A stretch of 64,000 nt of DNA from the NCBI GenBank assembly GCA_013176395.1, contig JABMLP010000005.1:806001-870000 (forward strand), written 5' to 3'. Shown piece by piece: positions 10,672 through 19,890 of the stretch. Position numbers and translations under genes: made by a program. The stretch's first letter is position 1, and every line of letters starts with the position of its first letter. The stretch is from Venturia oleaginea. Its lineage: Eukaryota > Ascomycota > Dothideomycetes > Venturiales > Venturiaceae. The notes under the pieces were generated by a model, which was given only the letters and a program-made list of their open reading frames with translations, ran no database searches and had not been told where the DNA came from.

Positions 10672-12736
10672 TCATTCAAACCATCGCCAGAATCTTGGCA
10701 CATACCTATCGCTATCTGATTTTACTTTCTTTATCGTTGATCCTGGCGAAGACGGCTCCTTTGGCTCCTCCCCAACTTCCTCCATGTTGTGTTGGAACTT
10801 GCGCTTCTTGGGAAGATCGTCCATACCTCGAAGAGGTCGCAGTTCAGGCATACGAGTGATTCTCTGGAAGATAGCGATCTCAGTACGTGGAGAATGGTCA
10901 CCATGGACCACACAATCACGCGCGTTGTAGTCTGCCGTAATCTGCTTGATAGCTGCTGAGCTTTGGCTCAGCTTCTTCCAATTAATGCCATCAGCTTGTG
11001 TCTTTGGAAGTTTCATCTTTGCCGTCATGTAGTCGATGATCCATTGAGTATCTTCCGGCTGGTAGGATGGACGTCGTTCATCTCGGGTCGAGCCACACTT
11101 GCGGGCGATATATTGCTGAGCGATCTTTTGGGCGTGATCAACTTGCTTCTTATCGGTCCAGTCCGCTGGGAAAGTTAGCTAGTACATCCGATATCCTCTG
11201 AACTAAACAGTTGATGTTGAGATTGAGTTCGACGTGGACTGTAGCTTGGGTTCGAAAGAGTTGCCAGGAAATTATCGATGCTGCAGACTAGCAATTGCGC
11301 TCTGACATCAAACATGATGGTTCACAAAAAAGGCGGAGGATGAAGAATACTTACAAGGGGAGTCGATCTTGTAGCTAAAGTCTTCCAGTCTGTTGGTCTT
11401 GTGTTTGAAGCGAAGAAACAGAAGCTTCTCTTGATCAATTTGCCCATCTCGAGTCTGAATAAATTGGCTGCCATGCTGCAAAATCGGACGCTCCGACTCG
11501 AAGGTGAACTGGGAGCCAGCGGTTGGGGATGCGACTGAAGGAGTGCTACTCGAGTAGTCAGCTTAGCGAAAGAGCGTCGGGGCGAAAGAGCCATGTAATG
11601 ACAACACAAAGGCGAATTTCAAAGTGAGGTCGATAATTTCCTGGCAACATCATGTTTAAGATTTGCCAGAAATTTATCGATATCGATGTTGAATTGCGCT
11701 TGTTACATTACGAATCAAGCGTGGTCCGGGGGCGAACTTACGGAGAAGCTTGAGAACGCGACATTCTCGAAGCAGATGCGAATGGCGATGCGCCATCAAA
11801 AACGTTGCGAGATAGTGGGGTGCGAGGTGATGCACTCTTGCGAGTGGTAGGCACATAATCTGGCTCAGCAGACTCTCGGTTTGACTTACGAGTCTTCATG
11901 AAGGTGCCGTCTAGATGTAGCTGACTGCGGTATTGATCAATCATGTCTGGGATCTTCTCAGCAGCCAAGCGGGCGAGGTCTGCATGAGAACCACGAGCGA
12001 ATCCAATCAGACTGACAAGGCCGTTGCTTGCAGCAAACTCGCCGTGGTGGGCACTGGCGAAATCAGAGACCTTATCAACGGCCTGCTGGAACTCCTTGAA
12101 ATGACCGTGATAATCGCGTAGGAATTGTACGAATTTGTGGGAAGCGACTCCAAAGTTGCCTAGTATAACATCCATCTCTTGCAACAATTTGGTAGAACGG
12201 CGTTTCTGATCAGGCGACCTGGACAACGTCTTGGGAGTGTTGGGCGAGGTTACATCGGCGAAATCCGCGAAAGAGTCTGAAAATGTTAGCGGGTTTACAA
12301 AGGAGACTCTGGGATAGCAGTCCTCGCTATGGAGATTGATGTTGACATCGATCCCAAGTTGAACATCTGATGCGAGACCTGGGACCTGAAAGGCGTGTTC
12401 AACCCAATTTCCACAAACGGTTGGTTGTCTGAAACGATGGACGGAGGGAGATCACTTACTGCCGTCAGGTTGTGATTCAGCGGTCTCGTCGTAGTCGTCG
12501 TCTGCCTCTACTTCCGACGTAAACTTCCCACTCTCATGCGCAGGGCTCATCGTTGGCCATGATGAAGCCTGGAAGGCTGAGGTTTTGACTGCGGGAGAGA
12601 AGGACTTGTTGCGTTTGTGTGGTGTATCGCGGTGCTCCAAATCTGGTGTATAGCCAATAGCCGTCGCGTCTGAATGCTGCTGAGCGGCAGTCGAGCCAGC
12701 GATCTCAGTGACCTTGGGCTCAGTTGATGGACCCAT
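10672..12736 (-). CDS. Hypothetical protein, four exons with long introns
   Basis: Not recognised. Exons 12736-12460, 12276-11742, 11545-11355 and 11165-10672 join in frame to 498 residues. All three introns are 183-196 bp with GTAAGT donors, unusually long and uniform beside the 45-60 bp introns nearby. Seen: an acidic Ser/Thr-rich N-terminus, a helical central region (about residues 105-190: LLQEMDVILGNFGVASHKF and following), a basic SRKS-type linker, a compact segment ending FKHKTNRLEDFSYKIDSP, and a C-terminal region with QPEDTQWIIDYM and ADGINWKKLSQSS that looks vaguely Myb/SANT-like. A lysine-rich KKRK near the end could be a nuclear signal. An alternative last splice (donor at 10705, acceptor before 10607) would end the protein at 10508 with 520 residues. 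Confidence 0.6.
11630..11690. repeat. Hairpin-forming repeat motif in intron
   Basis: The second intron of the unknown gene holds TCGATAATTTCCTGGCAAC (11630-11648) and its near inverted copy TTGCCAGAAATTTATCGA (11663-11680), then ATATCGAT. The arms match over about 17 bases and could fold into a hairpin. Single copies of the arm occur in the third intron (11261-11279), at 10457, and in an intergenic region at 57379-57402. Confidence 0.65.
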
Positions 12737-12904
12737 CGTGTTGGCCGCGTTAAATAATGTTGCTACATCTAAGAGAGAAAGCGCGGTGAGAGATGAGGTT
12801 CAGGAGTGAGAAGATATTTATGGGGCCGTGGTCATTTCTAGTCGCGCCTTTATACTTAGGATTATGAGAATTCTGCACCATTGCCACGTGGGGTTCCCCG
12901 TAAG

Positions 12905-13345
12905 AACAGCCGGTCAAGATTTCTTGAAGGTGCTGCATGATAATGGGAGAAAGGATCCAAACATACCACCATTCAGCACTTCAATTTCAACCGAAGGGCG
13001 AGGGACATCTTCCACACTCAGCCATCAAGAATACGGTCAATTCGAGAGGCAATTTGAGTGTGTATCATCCAACATGAGATCATGAAAACTTGCCTTGTTC
13101 AATTCTCCCAGGCATTTCGAGCTCTTGGACCGCCGATCGGGAATTCTTTGTAGATGATGAAAGATATTGAAGGAAGATTCCGAACATACCAGACAGAGAC
13201 AATGGAGAGCGAGCGGGACTTTCAACACTCAGCCATCAAGAATATAGTCGATTCAGGAGACGATTGGCGTAGTCATTGGTCATAAAATCATTATAAATGC
13301 TTGCCTTCCTTGCTTCATGTCCCACGCATTTCGAGTTTTACCTCA
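12905..13345. repeat. Degenerate tandem duplication, two units of about 215 bp
   Basis: Two adjacent segments (about 12910-13130 and 13131-13345) share blocks in the same order: GAACATACCA/AAACATACCA, then CACTCAGCCATCAAGAATA, then GGCATTTCGAG or CGCATTTCGAG. The right unit includes the last codons of the methyltransferase gene, so the left unit is a decayed copy of that gene's 3' end and downstream region. No working ORF is seen in the left unit. Confidence 0.6.
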
Positions 13346-14265
13346 GTCCTTTCAAGCACATATATCCAGTGTTGCAACCCCGAAGTCGGCGCTGTTGCCT
13401 GACCATCAGCGGTCCTCTGGGCGATGTTCTCCTTCTTTATTATCCTCCAAAGCTTTCCAGGGTCAGGAAAGCCAGTATCGAGAAGCTCTTTAGGTAAAGC
13501 CTGCTGAACCTGTCGTTCCACGTCTGGCCGATCGTCATCAGGGGAAAAGGGCCATCGGTCTTTGGAGAACGATAAAGCTAGCCACCGGGCACCCGGAGAT
13601 GCGACGAGAGCCAAATGGATAGCGAGAAGATTGATGGGATGAATGGAGTATTCATCGCGGTCAAAAGTTGGCACCTCCTCATCGATTGCGGGCGCTTTTG
13701 TCGGCAACGTTGCTGTATTTCCTAATTTGAAGTAGTAGGGAATAGGAACCGTAATCCAGGATGCGCAAGCTATTGCATCACAGCAAGATTTGTCCACGAT
13801 GATTTGATACCCGCCCAAAGAACACGTCGATATGACTGAATCCAGGGACAGCAACGAAGTCTGCGTCCACTTCATCATCGGCATCTCCAGTTGTAAATTC
13901 TCTAGGACCAGCCCATATTCCTCAAGTTGTTCCCTATCCGCACCTCCCTCGTCCCATTCAAATCCAAAAGTGCTCTTCTCTTGACCCCGACCCCATTCCA
14001 CAGCCTCAGCCGAGAAGTCAGCGTGCTGGACCTGTGCTGGGTCTTTCACGAAATCTCGGAGATGAAGCGACAGTTTGGACGTCCCACTTCCGATATGTAG
14101 GATCCGTGGTAGTGTCGCGTTATCTTTATGGACCTTGAGCGCATCGTTGATGTCCGCGTCCAGTATTGAGGCAGCTTCAAGCCAGTCGTAAGGTTCGGGG
14201 TCTGTCTTGAAGCGCTCGTCCCAGTACTCTGGCTTGCCATATGGCGGCGGAGTTTGTGCCATCAT
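13315..14265 (-). CDS. Class I SAM-dependent methyltransferase, METTL13/EEF1AKMT4-like
   Basis: A single exon of 316 residues from the ATG at 14265 (MMAQTPPPYGKPEYWDERF); an in-frame upstream extension lacks domain character. The PPYGK-x-EYWDERF entry followed by PYDWLE is typical of the METTL13/EEF1A-lysine-methyltransferase-4 branch. Motif I (ILHIGSGTSKLS, about residues 58-69) binds SAM; QHADFSAEAVEWG gives the acidic ribose-binding region; YQIIVDKSCCDAIAC matches the D-K-x-x-x-D-A motif of this branch. The C-terminal third is longer than in minimal members. Likely methylates a protein lysine, possibly elongation factor 1A, but the substrate is inferred from family only. Its 3' end is duplicated downstream. 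Confidence 0.8.
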   Translation of the reverse strand: MMAQTPPPYGKPEYWDERFKTDPEPYDWLEAASILDADINDALKVHKDNATLPRILHIGSGTSKLSLHLRDFVKDPAQVQHADFSAEAVEWGRGQEKSTFGFEWDEGGADREQLEEYGLVLENLQLEMPMMKWTQTSLLSLDSVISTCSLGGYQIIVDKSCCDAIACASWITVPIPYYFKLGNTATLPTKAPAIDEEVPTFDRDEYSIHPINLLAIHLALVASPGARWLALSFSKDRWPFSPDDDRPDVERQVQQALPKELLDTGFPDPGKLWRIIKKENIAQRTADGQATAPTSGLQHWIYVLERTEVKLEMRGT

Positions 14266-14662
14266 GATGGGAAGGGGATACAGGAGCGAAGAGTCGATAA
14301 CCGATTCGCTTCGATGTCGCGCGATGGGCGTGTATGGGACGCGCGGTAATTTGAGCATCATCTGCACGAGCATTCGGAAAGACTCGATCGCGTCTATAAC
14401 CAAACGCGTCCCATACCTCGAGAAAAGAATACGCTTTCAACTATGCCGATAAAGTCAATGCAGAGTGGTGTATCCATACACCTATCAATCGAAATAGGTT
14501 CAAATTTCCGCGCACAGATTCCAGCCTCGTTACCTGCATGAAGTTTATGTTGAGAATAGAAAAAAGTAGACAAGTCTGAAATCTTGTTGCATTGATCCCT
14601 ATTACGATTTCACTAGCATTTGGTAAGAAAGTGAGGATTGAAATCAGTTGATTTTACATTTA
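14266..14662. other. No gene seen; flank between methyltransferase and transposon
   Basis: A 397-bp stretch holding the methyltransferase upstream region and the left flank of the pogo element. It is AT-richer than the coding DNA. The TA at 14661-14662 is the left target duplication of the transposon. Confidence 0.4.
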
Positions 14663-14776
14663 ACGTATTCCACCATCGAGTGGGTCAACTCATCGAGTGG
14701 GTCAACTCATCGAGTGGGTCAACTCATCGAGTGGGTCAACTCATCGAGTGGGTCAACTCATCGAGCGGGTCAGTTT
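14663..14776 (+). repeat. Left terminal inverted repeat with six 17-bp iterons
   Basis: After ACGTATTCCACC come six copies of ATCGAGTGGGTCAACTC starting at 14675, 14692, 14709, 14726, 14743 and 14760; the last reads GAGCGGGTCAG. They are likely transposase binding sites, by analogy with subterminal repeats of other DNA transposons. Confidence 0.93.
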
Positions 14777-14800
14777 ATGCCAAGACCAGCTGCTCCCTTA

Positions 14801-16143
14801 CAGTAGGGTCGCACAAGTTTCCGTACAGCCGAGATTGCTCAAAAAATGGTGATTCTTGTAATTACATTATCGCGCTTTCAACATGATCATTTTCGCTCAT
14901 ATTCTCGTATAATGTACAGCAATACCAAGGCTACAAAATGAGCCATTCAGTGAGCTATTTAGTATTTTGTGTGCCAACCATCTGCCGCCAGTAATGCCTC
15001 AACCCTCCTTGGCATTGACTCAAGTACAGCATCAAAATAATGTTGTTCAATAAGCCGCCAGGCCTTAATAAGTGCTTCTCCTAGAACCTCTCGTATATCG
15101 TCTACACCGCCAGTAACGTATTCAATCATAAGTTCCACTTTGTAGACCAATTCCTTGAGCCTCCGCCAGAGGTTTTCAATCGGGTTCATATCAGGACTGT
15201 AGGGCGGCGCATCTTGTAGTGGAATGAGGTTTTCCTTAAACCAGACTGTAGTCTTTTTGGCTTTGTGGATAGGCGCGTTATCCTGCATAAATTTAAGGCC
15301 CGGTTCGTATACTGTAGGTAGCATTTCGTCGAGTAACTTGATATACGAGTTCGTAGAGTAGCCTTGACACTTGCTCTCTAGGTCACGCTTAAGAATGTAC
15401 AATTCAGAGCGCCCTACTTGGCCAGAGAAGCATGCCCAAATCATGATAGACACTCCTTTACCCTTCTTATAGGTATCAATCATTGAGGTCTCCCATTTTT
15501 GTCCTGGTGTGCGAAAACATCATGTTCTTGCCTTGCCGGTCCCTCGCTCAACTGAGCACTCGTCAGACCATATAATCTTCGCCCAATCTTCAGCTTTCCA
15601 CGAGATGTGCTGCTCTGCCCAGAGCTTCCTGGCGTCAGCATGTACCTGTGTGAGGAAAGGGCGCCTTGCAGACCTCCAATTTGCGATTCCGTACTCTTTC
15701 AATATCCTCCTGATGGTATCCTTCGAAAAATCGATGCAAGCCTGTCTTTTGACCTCCTCGTACGTTAACTTAGGCTGCGTACGTATAATGCGTAACAGAG
15801 ATCGTTCATCTCGGTCTGTATACGAGCGTGGCCGGCCGCTGGAAGGTAGGGATTCGCCGTTCTGGCGTAATGGGGCCTTTTCAAGGCTGTATTGGATGGT
15901 GGAACGCGGTAGTTTTTGTAGCGCCGCAATTGCGCCTAAACTGAGCCCGGCTTCACGCTGCGCATCAATTTTGCCGCGTTGATATGGAGTAAGACGATGA
16001 TTAGGAAGCCTCTGCGGGTTAATAGGAGTCAATGGCTTTCGTTGAGGTGGCATAATGGTAGTGCAAAGATAATGTGTTAAGAAATGTGAGGTGTAGATTT
16101 CGCGTTTTCGCTTAATTGTACGGAAACTTTTGCCCTAGTACTG
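14801..16143 (-). mobile_element. Tc1-like transposon nested in the pogo element
   Basis: A 1,343-bp element bounded by TA at 14799-14800 and 16144-16145. Its ends begin CAGTA and share AAGTTTCCGTACA after a slightly different spacer, giving an imperfect terminal inverted repeat of about 27 bp. It encodes a DD34E transposase on the minus strand. The insertion lies 10 bp before the pogo transposase ATG, so it probably separated that gene from its promoter. Confidence 0.92.
14959..16053 (-). pseudogene. Tc1/mariner DD34E transposase with one internal stop
   Basis: A single frame of 365 codons from the ATG at 16053 to the stop at 14959, broken only by TGA at 15520-15522, where a tryptophan is expected just before CFRTPGQKW. 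N-terminal half: two helix-turn-helix units (TPYQRGKIDAQREAGLS, then YTDRDERSLLRIIR and KRQACIDFSKDTIRRIL). Catalytic triad: Asp in IWSDECSV, Asp in FMQDNAPIHKAK, Glu in SPDMNPIENLW, with 34 residues between the last two. Cut-and-paste transposition at TA is known for the family. This copy is non-autonomous unless the stop is read through. Confidence 0.92.
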
Positions 16144-16155
16144 TATCAACACAAT

Positions 16156-17841
16156 ATGTCTCAACAACAAAACGCGCACTCATCTAACAGAGAAGGCAGA
16201 ATCCAGCTTGCCCTTTCTGCCTACAATCCCCACCAATTCCGAAGCCTCCGGCGCGCTGCTGAGGCGTTTGATATACCTCCTTCAACATTAACTAGGCGAT
16301 ATAACGGAATTACGTATCGCCTAGATACTCGCAACGCCCGACACAAGCTCACTACGACTGAAGAGCAGACAATTGTCCAATACATCCTCGACCTCGATTC
16401 GCGAGGATTCGCGCCCCGGCTGTGTGAGGTAGCAGATATGGCGGATAAACTACGGGGTGTACGCGGTGGAGAGCCAGTAGGGAAAAACTGGGCTGAGAGG
16501 TTCATAACGCGCTCAGATGAGCTCAAGATGGCCTTCAATCGAGCTAAGGATAGGCAGAGGATACTACAGGAAGATCCAGAGATTATTGGCGCGTGGTTCA
16601 AGCTCGTTACAGACACCAAGGCAAAGTACGGTATCCACGACGAGGATACGCACAACTTTGACGAGATTGGCTTCCAGATGGGCGTTATTGGGTCAATGAA
16701 GGTCGTCACAGCTTCTGAAAGACGTACACGGCCTAATTTAATCCAGCCAGGCGATCGCGAGTGGGTTACAGTTATCCAGAGCATCTGCGCCGCTGGGTAT
16801 GCGACCCCGCCCTTCATTATCTACAAAGGACGCGTTCATATCTCTGCGTGGTATGAGGAGGCAGATATACCACGGAATTGGAAGCTCTCGGTCTCTGAGA
16901 ACGGCTGGACAAATAACGCGCTTGGTCTTGAGTGGTTGAAGCACTTAAACGCGTATACAAAGGCGCGGCAGGTGGGGGTATACAGGCTGCTTATTTTGGA
17001 CGGCCATGAGAGCCATCTCAGCCAGGATTTCAAGGACTACTGCCTCGAAAACAAGATTATAACCCTCTGCATGCCATCGCACTCGTCGCATATACTCCAG
17101 CCCCTTGACGTGGTCTGCTTCTCGCCGTCGAAGCGCAAGTACTCCCAACGCGTCCGGGACTTGGCACGCCGACGCGTGTACCATATCAACAAGGAAGGCT
17201 TTCTCCCTGCCTTCAAAGACGCGTTTTTCGACGTGTTTATGAAAGAGAACTGTCAAAAGGCTTTTGAGGCAGTAGGGCTAGTCCCTATCGACGCGCAGGT
17301 GGTGTTGGATCGCCTTGAAGTACGGCTACGAACCCCGCCAGAAACCCATCTCCCAGAAACGCCGTGGCAGTCCAAGACTCCAAGTAATACTTATGAATTT
17401 GGATCCCAATCCAAGCTCGTAAGCGAGTCTTTTACTCGGTCACCAGTTACTGCGCAGGCAGGCTTTTCCCAGCTTGTTAAGGGCGCTGAATTGATGCTAC
17501 ACCAAAACGCTCTGCTTGTTGCGCGTAACCGCGAGGTTGAAGAGCAATTAGCAGTAACAACGAACCGAAAATCGCGCAAAAGGAAGTGGATCCAACAAGG
17601 TGGTACTATTGAGTATGGGACTGTAGCAGCGCAGGTAGCTGCAGAGGCGTCTATAGCGCCTCAGGGATCAAAGAAGGCTCGTGGTAGTGGTGGTCAAGAA
17701 ACAGCCCGACCAATTCAACGGCGCTGTAGGAACTGCGGCGCAGCTGGGCATAATGCGCGAACTTGTAAAAAAGATATCAAGATATCTTCTGAATCAGATA
17801 GCAGCACGACGGACTTAGAATCTATTGTTGATAGCGATTAA
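16156..17841 (+). CDS. Pogo/Fot1-like DDE transposase with C-terminal zinc knuckle
   Basis: An intact 561-residue ORF without introns. N-terminus: psq-type HTH (RSLRRAAEAFDIPPSTLTRR, about residues 28-48), then a CENP-B/Tc5-type DNA-binding domain (VGKNWAERFITR, about 105-117). DDE core: Asp in THNFDEIGFQMGV, Asp in LLILDGHESHLS, Asp in ILQPLDVVCF, with 35 residues between the last two (DD35D). The C-terminal tail is Lys/Arg/Ser-rich and holds CRNCGAAGHNARTC, a CCHC zinc knuckle (C-x2-C-x4-H-x4-C) seen in a subset of fungal pogo transposases, then an acidic Ser-rich end. The host element has intact ends, so it may be active if the gene is expressed. Confidence 0.95.
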   Translation: MSQQQNAHSSNREGRIQLALSAYNPHQFRSLRRAAEAFDIPPSTLTRRYNGITYRLDTRNARHKLTTTEEQTIVQYILDLDSRGFAPRLCEVADMADKLRGVRGGEPVGKNWAERFITRSDELKMAFNRAKDRQRILQEDPEIIGAWFKLVTDTKAKYGIHDEDTHNFDEIGFQMGVIGSMKVVTASERRTRPNLIQPGDREWVTVIQSICAAGYATPPFIIYKGRVHISAWYEEADIPRNWKLSVSENGWTNNALGLEWLKHLNAYTKARQVGVYRLLILDGHESHLSQDFKDYCLENKIITLCMPSHSSHILQPLDVVCFSPSKRKYSQRVRDLARRRVYHINKEGFLPAFKDAFFDVFMKENCQKAFEAVGLVPIDAQVVLDRLEVRLRTPPETHLPETPWQSKTPSNTYEFGSQSKLVSESFTRSPVTAQAGFSQLVKGAELMLHQNALLVARNREVEEQLAVTTNRKSRKRKWIQQGGTIEYGTVAAQVAAEASIAPQGSKKARGSGGQETARPIQRRCRNCGAAGHNARTCKKDIKISSESDSSTTDLESIVDSD

Positions 17842-17883
17842 ATTGAAGAGTCGTAACATAAGTTGGTCGTGCCAAGCCTTTTT

Positions 17884-17958
17884 GACCCGCTCGATGGGTT
17901 GACCCGCTCGATGGGTTGACCCGCTCGATGGGTTGGCCCGCTCGATGGTGGAATACGT
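17884..17958 (-). repeat. Right terminal inverted repeat with four 17-bp iterons
   Basis: Copies of GACCCGCTCGATGGGTT start at 17884, 17901, 17918 and 17935 (the last begins GGCCC), followed by GGTGGAATACGT and the TA target duplication. Read inwards they are ATCGAGCGGGTCAACCC, differing consistently from the left-end copies at two positions (GTGGG against GCGGG; ACTC against ACCC), so each end has been homogenised separately. Confidence 0.92.
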
Positions 17959-18260
17959 TATATTTGAATAAGAATAGAGTTGGAAAACAAAAGCACATTC
18001 GAATTGTTTACATAGCTTGCCAGGAAAATCATGAGCAGATAAACCTAATACTCATGTTAATTGTTGGCATCACAGGGTATAAGGAAGGGACGCCGTAAAC
18101 AGGTCGTAAAAGGTGAACAATAAAGGCTGTATTCTGGGTGCAATTGTTGTTGTTCTAACTCGACAAAGACATTAATCTAGACACCTCAAAATCCCCCTAT
18201 AAACCCCATCCTCACAATGAAGAAACCCAAAATGATACCGCATATCTAGACTCACATCAT

Positions 18261-19217
18261 TCAGCCACTCCCTTCCACATCATCATCAGCCGCAGACGGA
18301 GCAGGACAGCCAGCAGAGATAACCCCAGTTTCTTCCTCACCCTCCATACCCTCATCATAATCCTCATCAAGTAGCACCTGCCGTCTAACAGGCTCCCCCA
18401 TTTCAACCAATGTCAAAACAGAAGAAGCAGTTACCTCATCCCCAGCGTCTCCATATCCCGCCACTATACCCTCGCCTTTAGTCCAATGCGCAAGAGCACT
18501 CTGTGCCTCTCCATCCGCCACCGACTCATCCCCAAATCCCTGCGATTTATCCAAAGTTTTAATCGTTATCTTTCTCTTCCTACCCTTTGGCATCGGCATC
18601 AAATTCCCCCCATCCACATCCCCAGCAGCCGCAAGATTTACTCCGGGTCGACCGTTCACCGTCGCTTCTACCGCTTTCTCCGCCGCATTCATGTATCTGC
18701 GATTAACAGCGACAAGTTCCGCGCGAAACAGTGCATCCCCGCGGTCTTTCTCACATACGACCAGTTTTTTTCCAAAACGAGAAACACGACCGGTGGGGTT
18801 TCGTGCCGTTGGGTCTGGGATCATATTTTTTGACGCCCTTCTTGAGTTGTTTGGTGAATACATGGCCATTGAAATGACTGTGATGATCGAGCTGCATGCG
18901 TTTTATGGATGGAGAGGCTTTATTGTCGTCCCTGGCGTCGACGGACCATATATCGTCCAGTCGATTCCTGTCTCGGTGTCTGCCACGCCTGGAATCACAA
19001 ACCTGTTCTTTTTGTCTTTGATGTAAGTACGACACCATTTTAGCTCCTCCTCGTCCCAAATATACTTCGGACCTGTGTCTCCAGGAGGATCCTTCTTCAC
19101 CCTTTTCGCAGTATTTTCTTCGTCCTTCTTTCGGGGTCCAAGTTGACACTCTCCGTAGGCCGAAGTCCTTCGGTATCGCCTGCAGCCACCCTCTATTGAG
19201 TAACATATTCCACCCAA
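18261..19217 (-). pseudogene. Unknown protein fragments, probably one broken gene
   Basis: Not recognised. Two minus-strand frames look coding. The 5' part (about 19130-18903) is charged and contains TGPKYIWDEEELKWCRTY and ETGIDWTIYGPSTPG. The 3' part (18869-18261, 202 codons) is rich in Lys, Gly and Glu, with FGKKLVVCEKDRGDALFRAE and a MPKGRKRKITIK basic patch, then an acidic tail. They are in one frame but separated by a TAA before NACSSIITVIS. No intron satisfying GT-AG was found that joins them. Together with 19295-19890 this may be one decayed gene; an unseen splice remains possible. Confidence 0.4.
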
Positions 19218-19294
19218 TCATTAGGATCATTAATGTAAGTTTGAGCAGCTTGGAGTTCCTCCCGTACAGCCGTGGCATCAGTGCTCAATTGAGT

Positions 19295-19890
19295 CTAGCG
19301 TTCAAGATTGTCTCCTGCCTCACGACGAATGGACTCCTCCTGTCGGTCGATCTCCACCAGTCCCTGAATGATATTCAGGCGAACCGTCAAGCTTCGCTCT
19401 CTCCAATTGCAGACGTCGGATCGCTCAGCCGCAGTATACAAGCTGGCAAGGTTGATCCATTCTTGAGCTGTGACCAGGCCCGAATCGCCCGTCAAATCCT
19501 GGAAAAAGGGTTCGATTTCGCTGGTCTCAGGCCAATGTCTAGCTCTATCAGCAGCTGTAACTGGCCCGCTATAAAAAGTGGCGGCCTGTAAGACCCATTC
19601 TCCATGTCGGTCGTACTGTCTCTGACCGTCATTTCCCTTTCTGCGCTTGGCTGCGGGCATACTGAGCACGGAGTCATGGCGCTGGTGGCCAGACTCCAAT
19701 GCAGCCTGGTCTTCTGTAGCTTGGTCGACATCTACATAATTGTGATTAGTCATCGCTACGCCGTCGAAGGCATCAAATCAGACTTACCCATTTGCACCTC
19801 ACCAGGCGAATCCAGATCCATTGCATCTCCTTGAAAAATTTCTCCTCGATGATTCTCTGGAGTGGAAGCACTCGGTTTTGGTGATGCCAT
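19295..19890 (-). CDS. Hypothetical protein, two exons, truncated by a stop
   Basis: Exon 1 (19890-19788, MASPKPSAS) joins exon 2 (19731-19295) through a 56-bp intron with GTAAGT and TAG, giving 179 residues. The body has a basic AAKRRKGN patch, then a helical region (EWVLQAATFYSGP, RSDVCNWRERSLTVRLNIIQ). After the stop the same frame continues with coding character (VREELQAAQTYINDPNDWVEY) to another TAG, so at least two in-frame TAG codons, both possible CAG-to-TAG changes, interrupt a longer protein. No family recognised. Confidence 0.45.

Larger units (their letters stand above)
14663..17958 (+). mobile_element. Pogo/Fot1-like DNA transposon, complete, interrupted by Tc1 element
   Basis: The element is flanked by TA on both sides (14661-14662 and 17959-17960), as for Tc1/mariner-superfamily elements. 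Both ends begin ACGTATTCCACCATCGAG when read inwards, followed by a set of 17-bp iterons in inverted orientation. Length is 3,296 bp; removing the nested Tc1 element and one TA gives 1,951 bp, the usual size for Fot-like elements. It carries one intact transposase ORF on the plus strand. Confidence 0.93.

Noticed and set aside
14675..14776. Regular short repeats resembling a CRISPR array
   Set aside because: The 17-bp units are contiguous with no spacers, lie at a transposon end and are mirrored at the other end.
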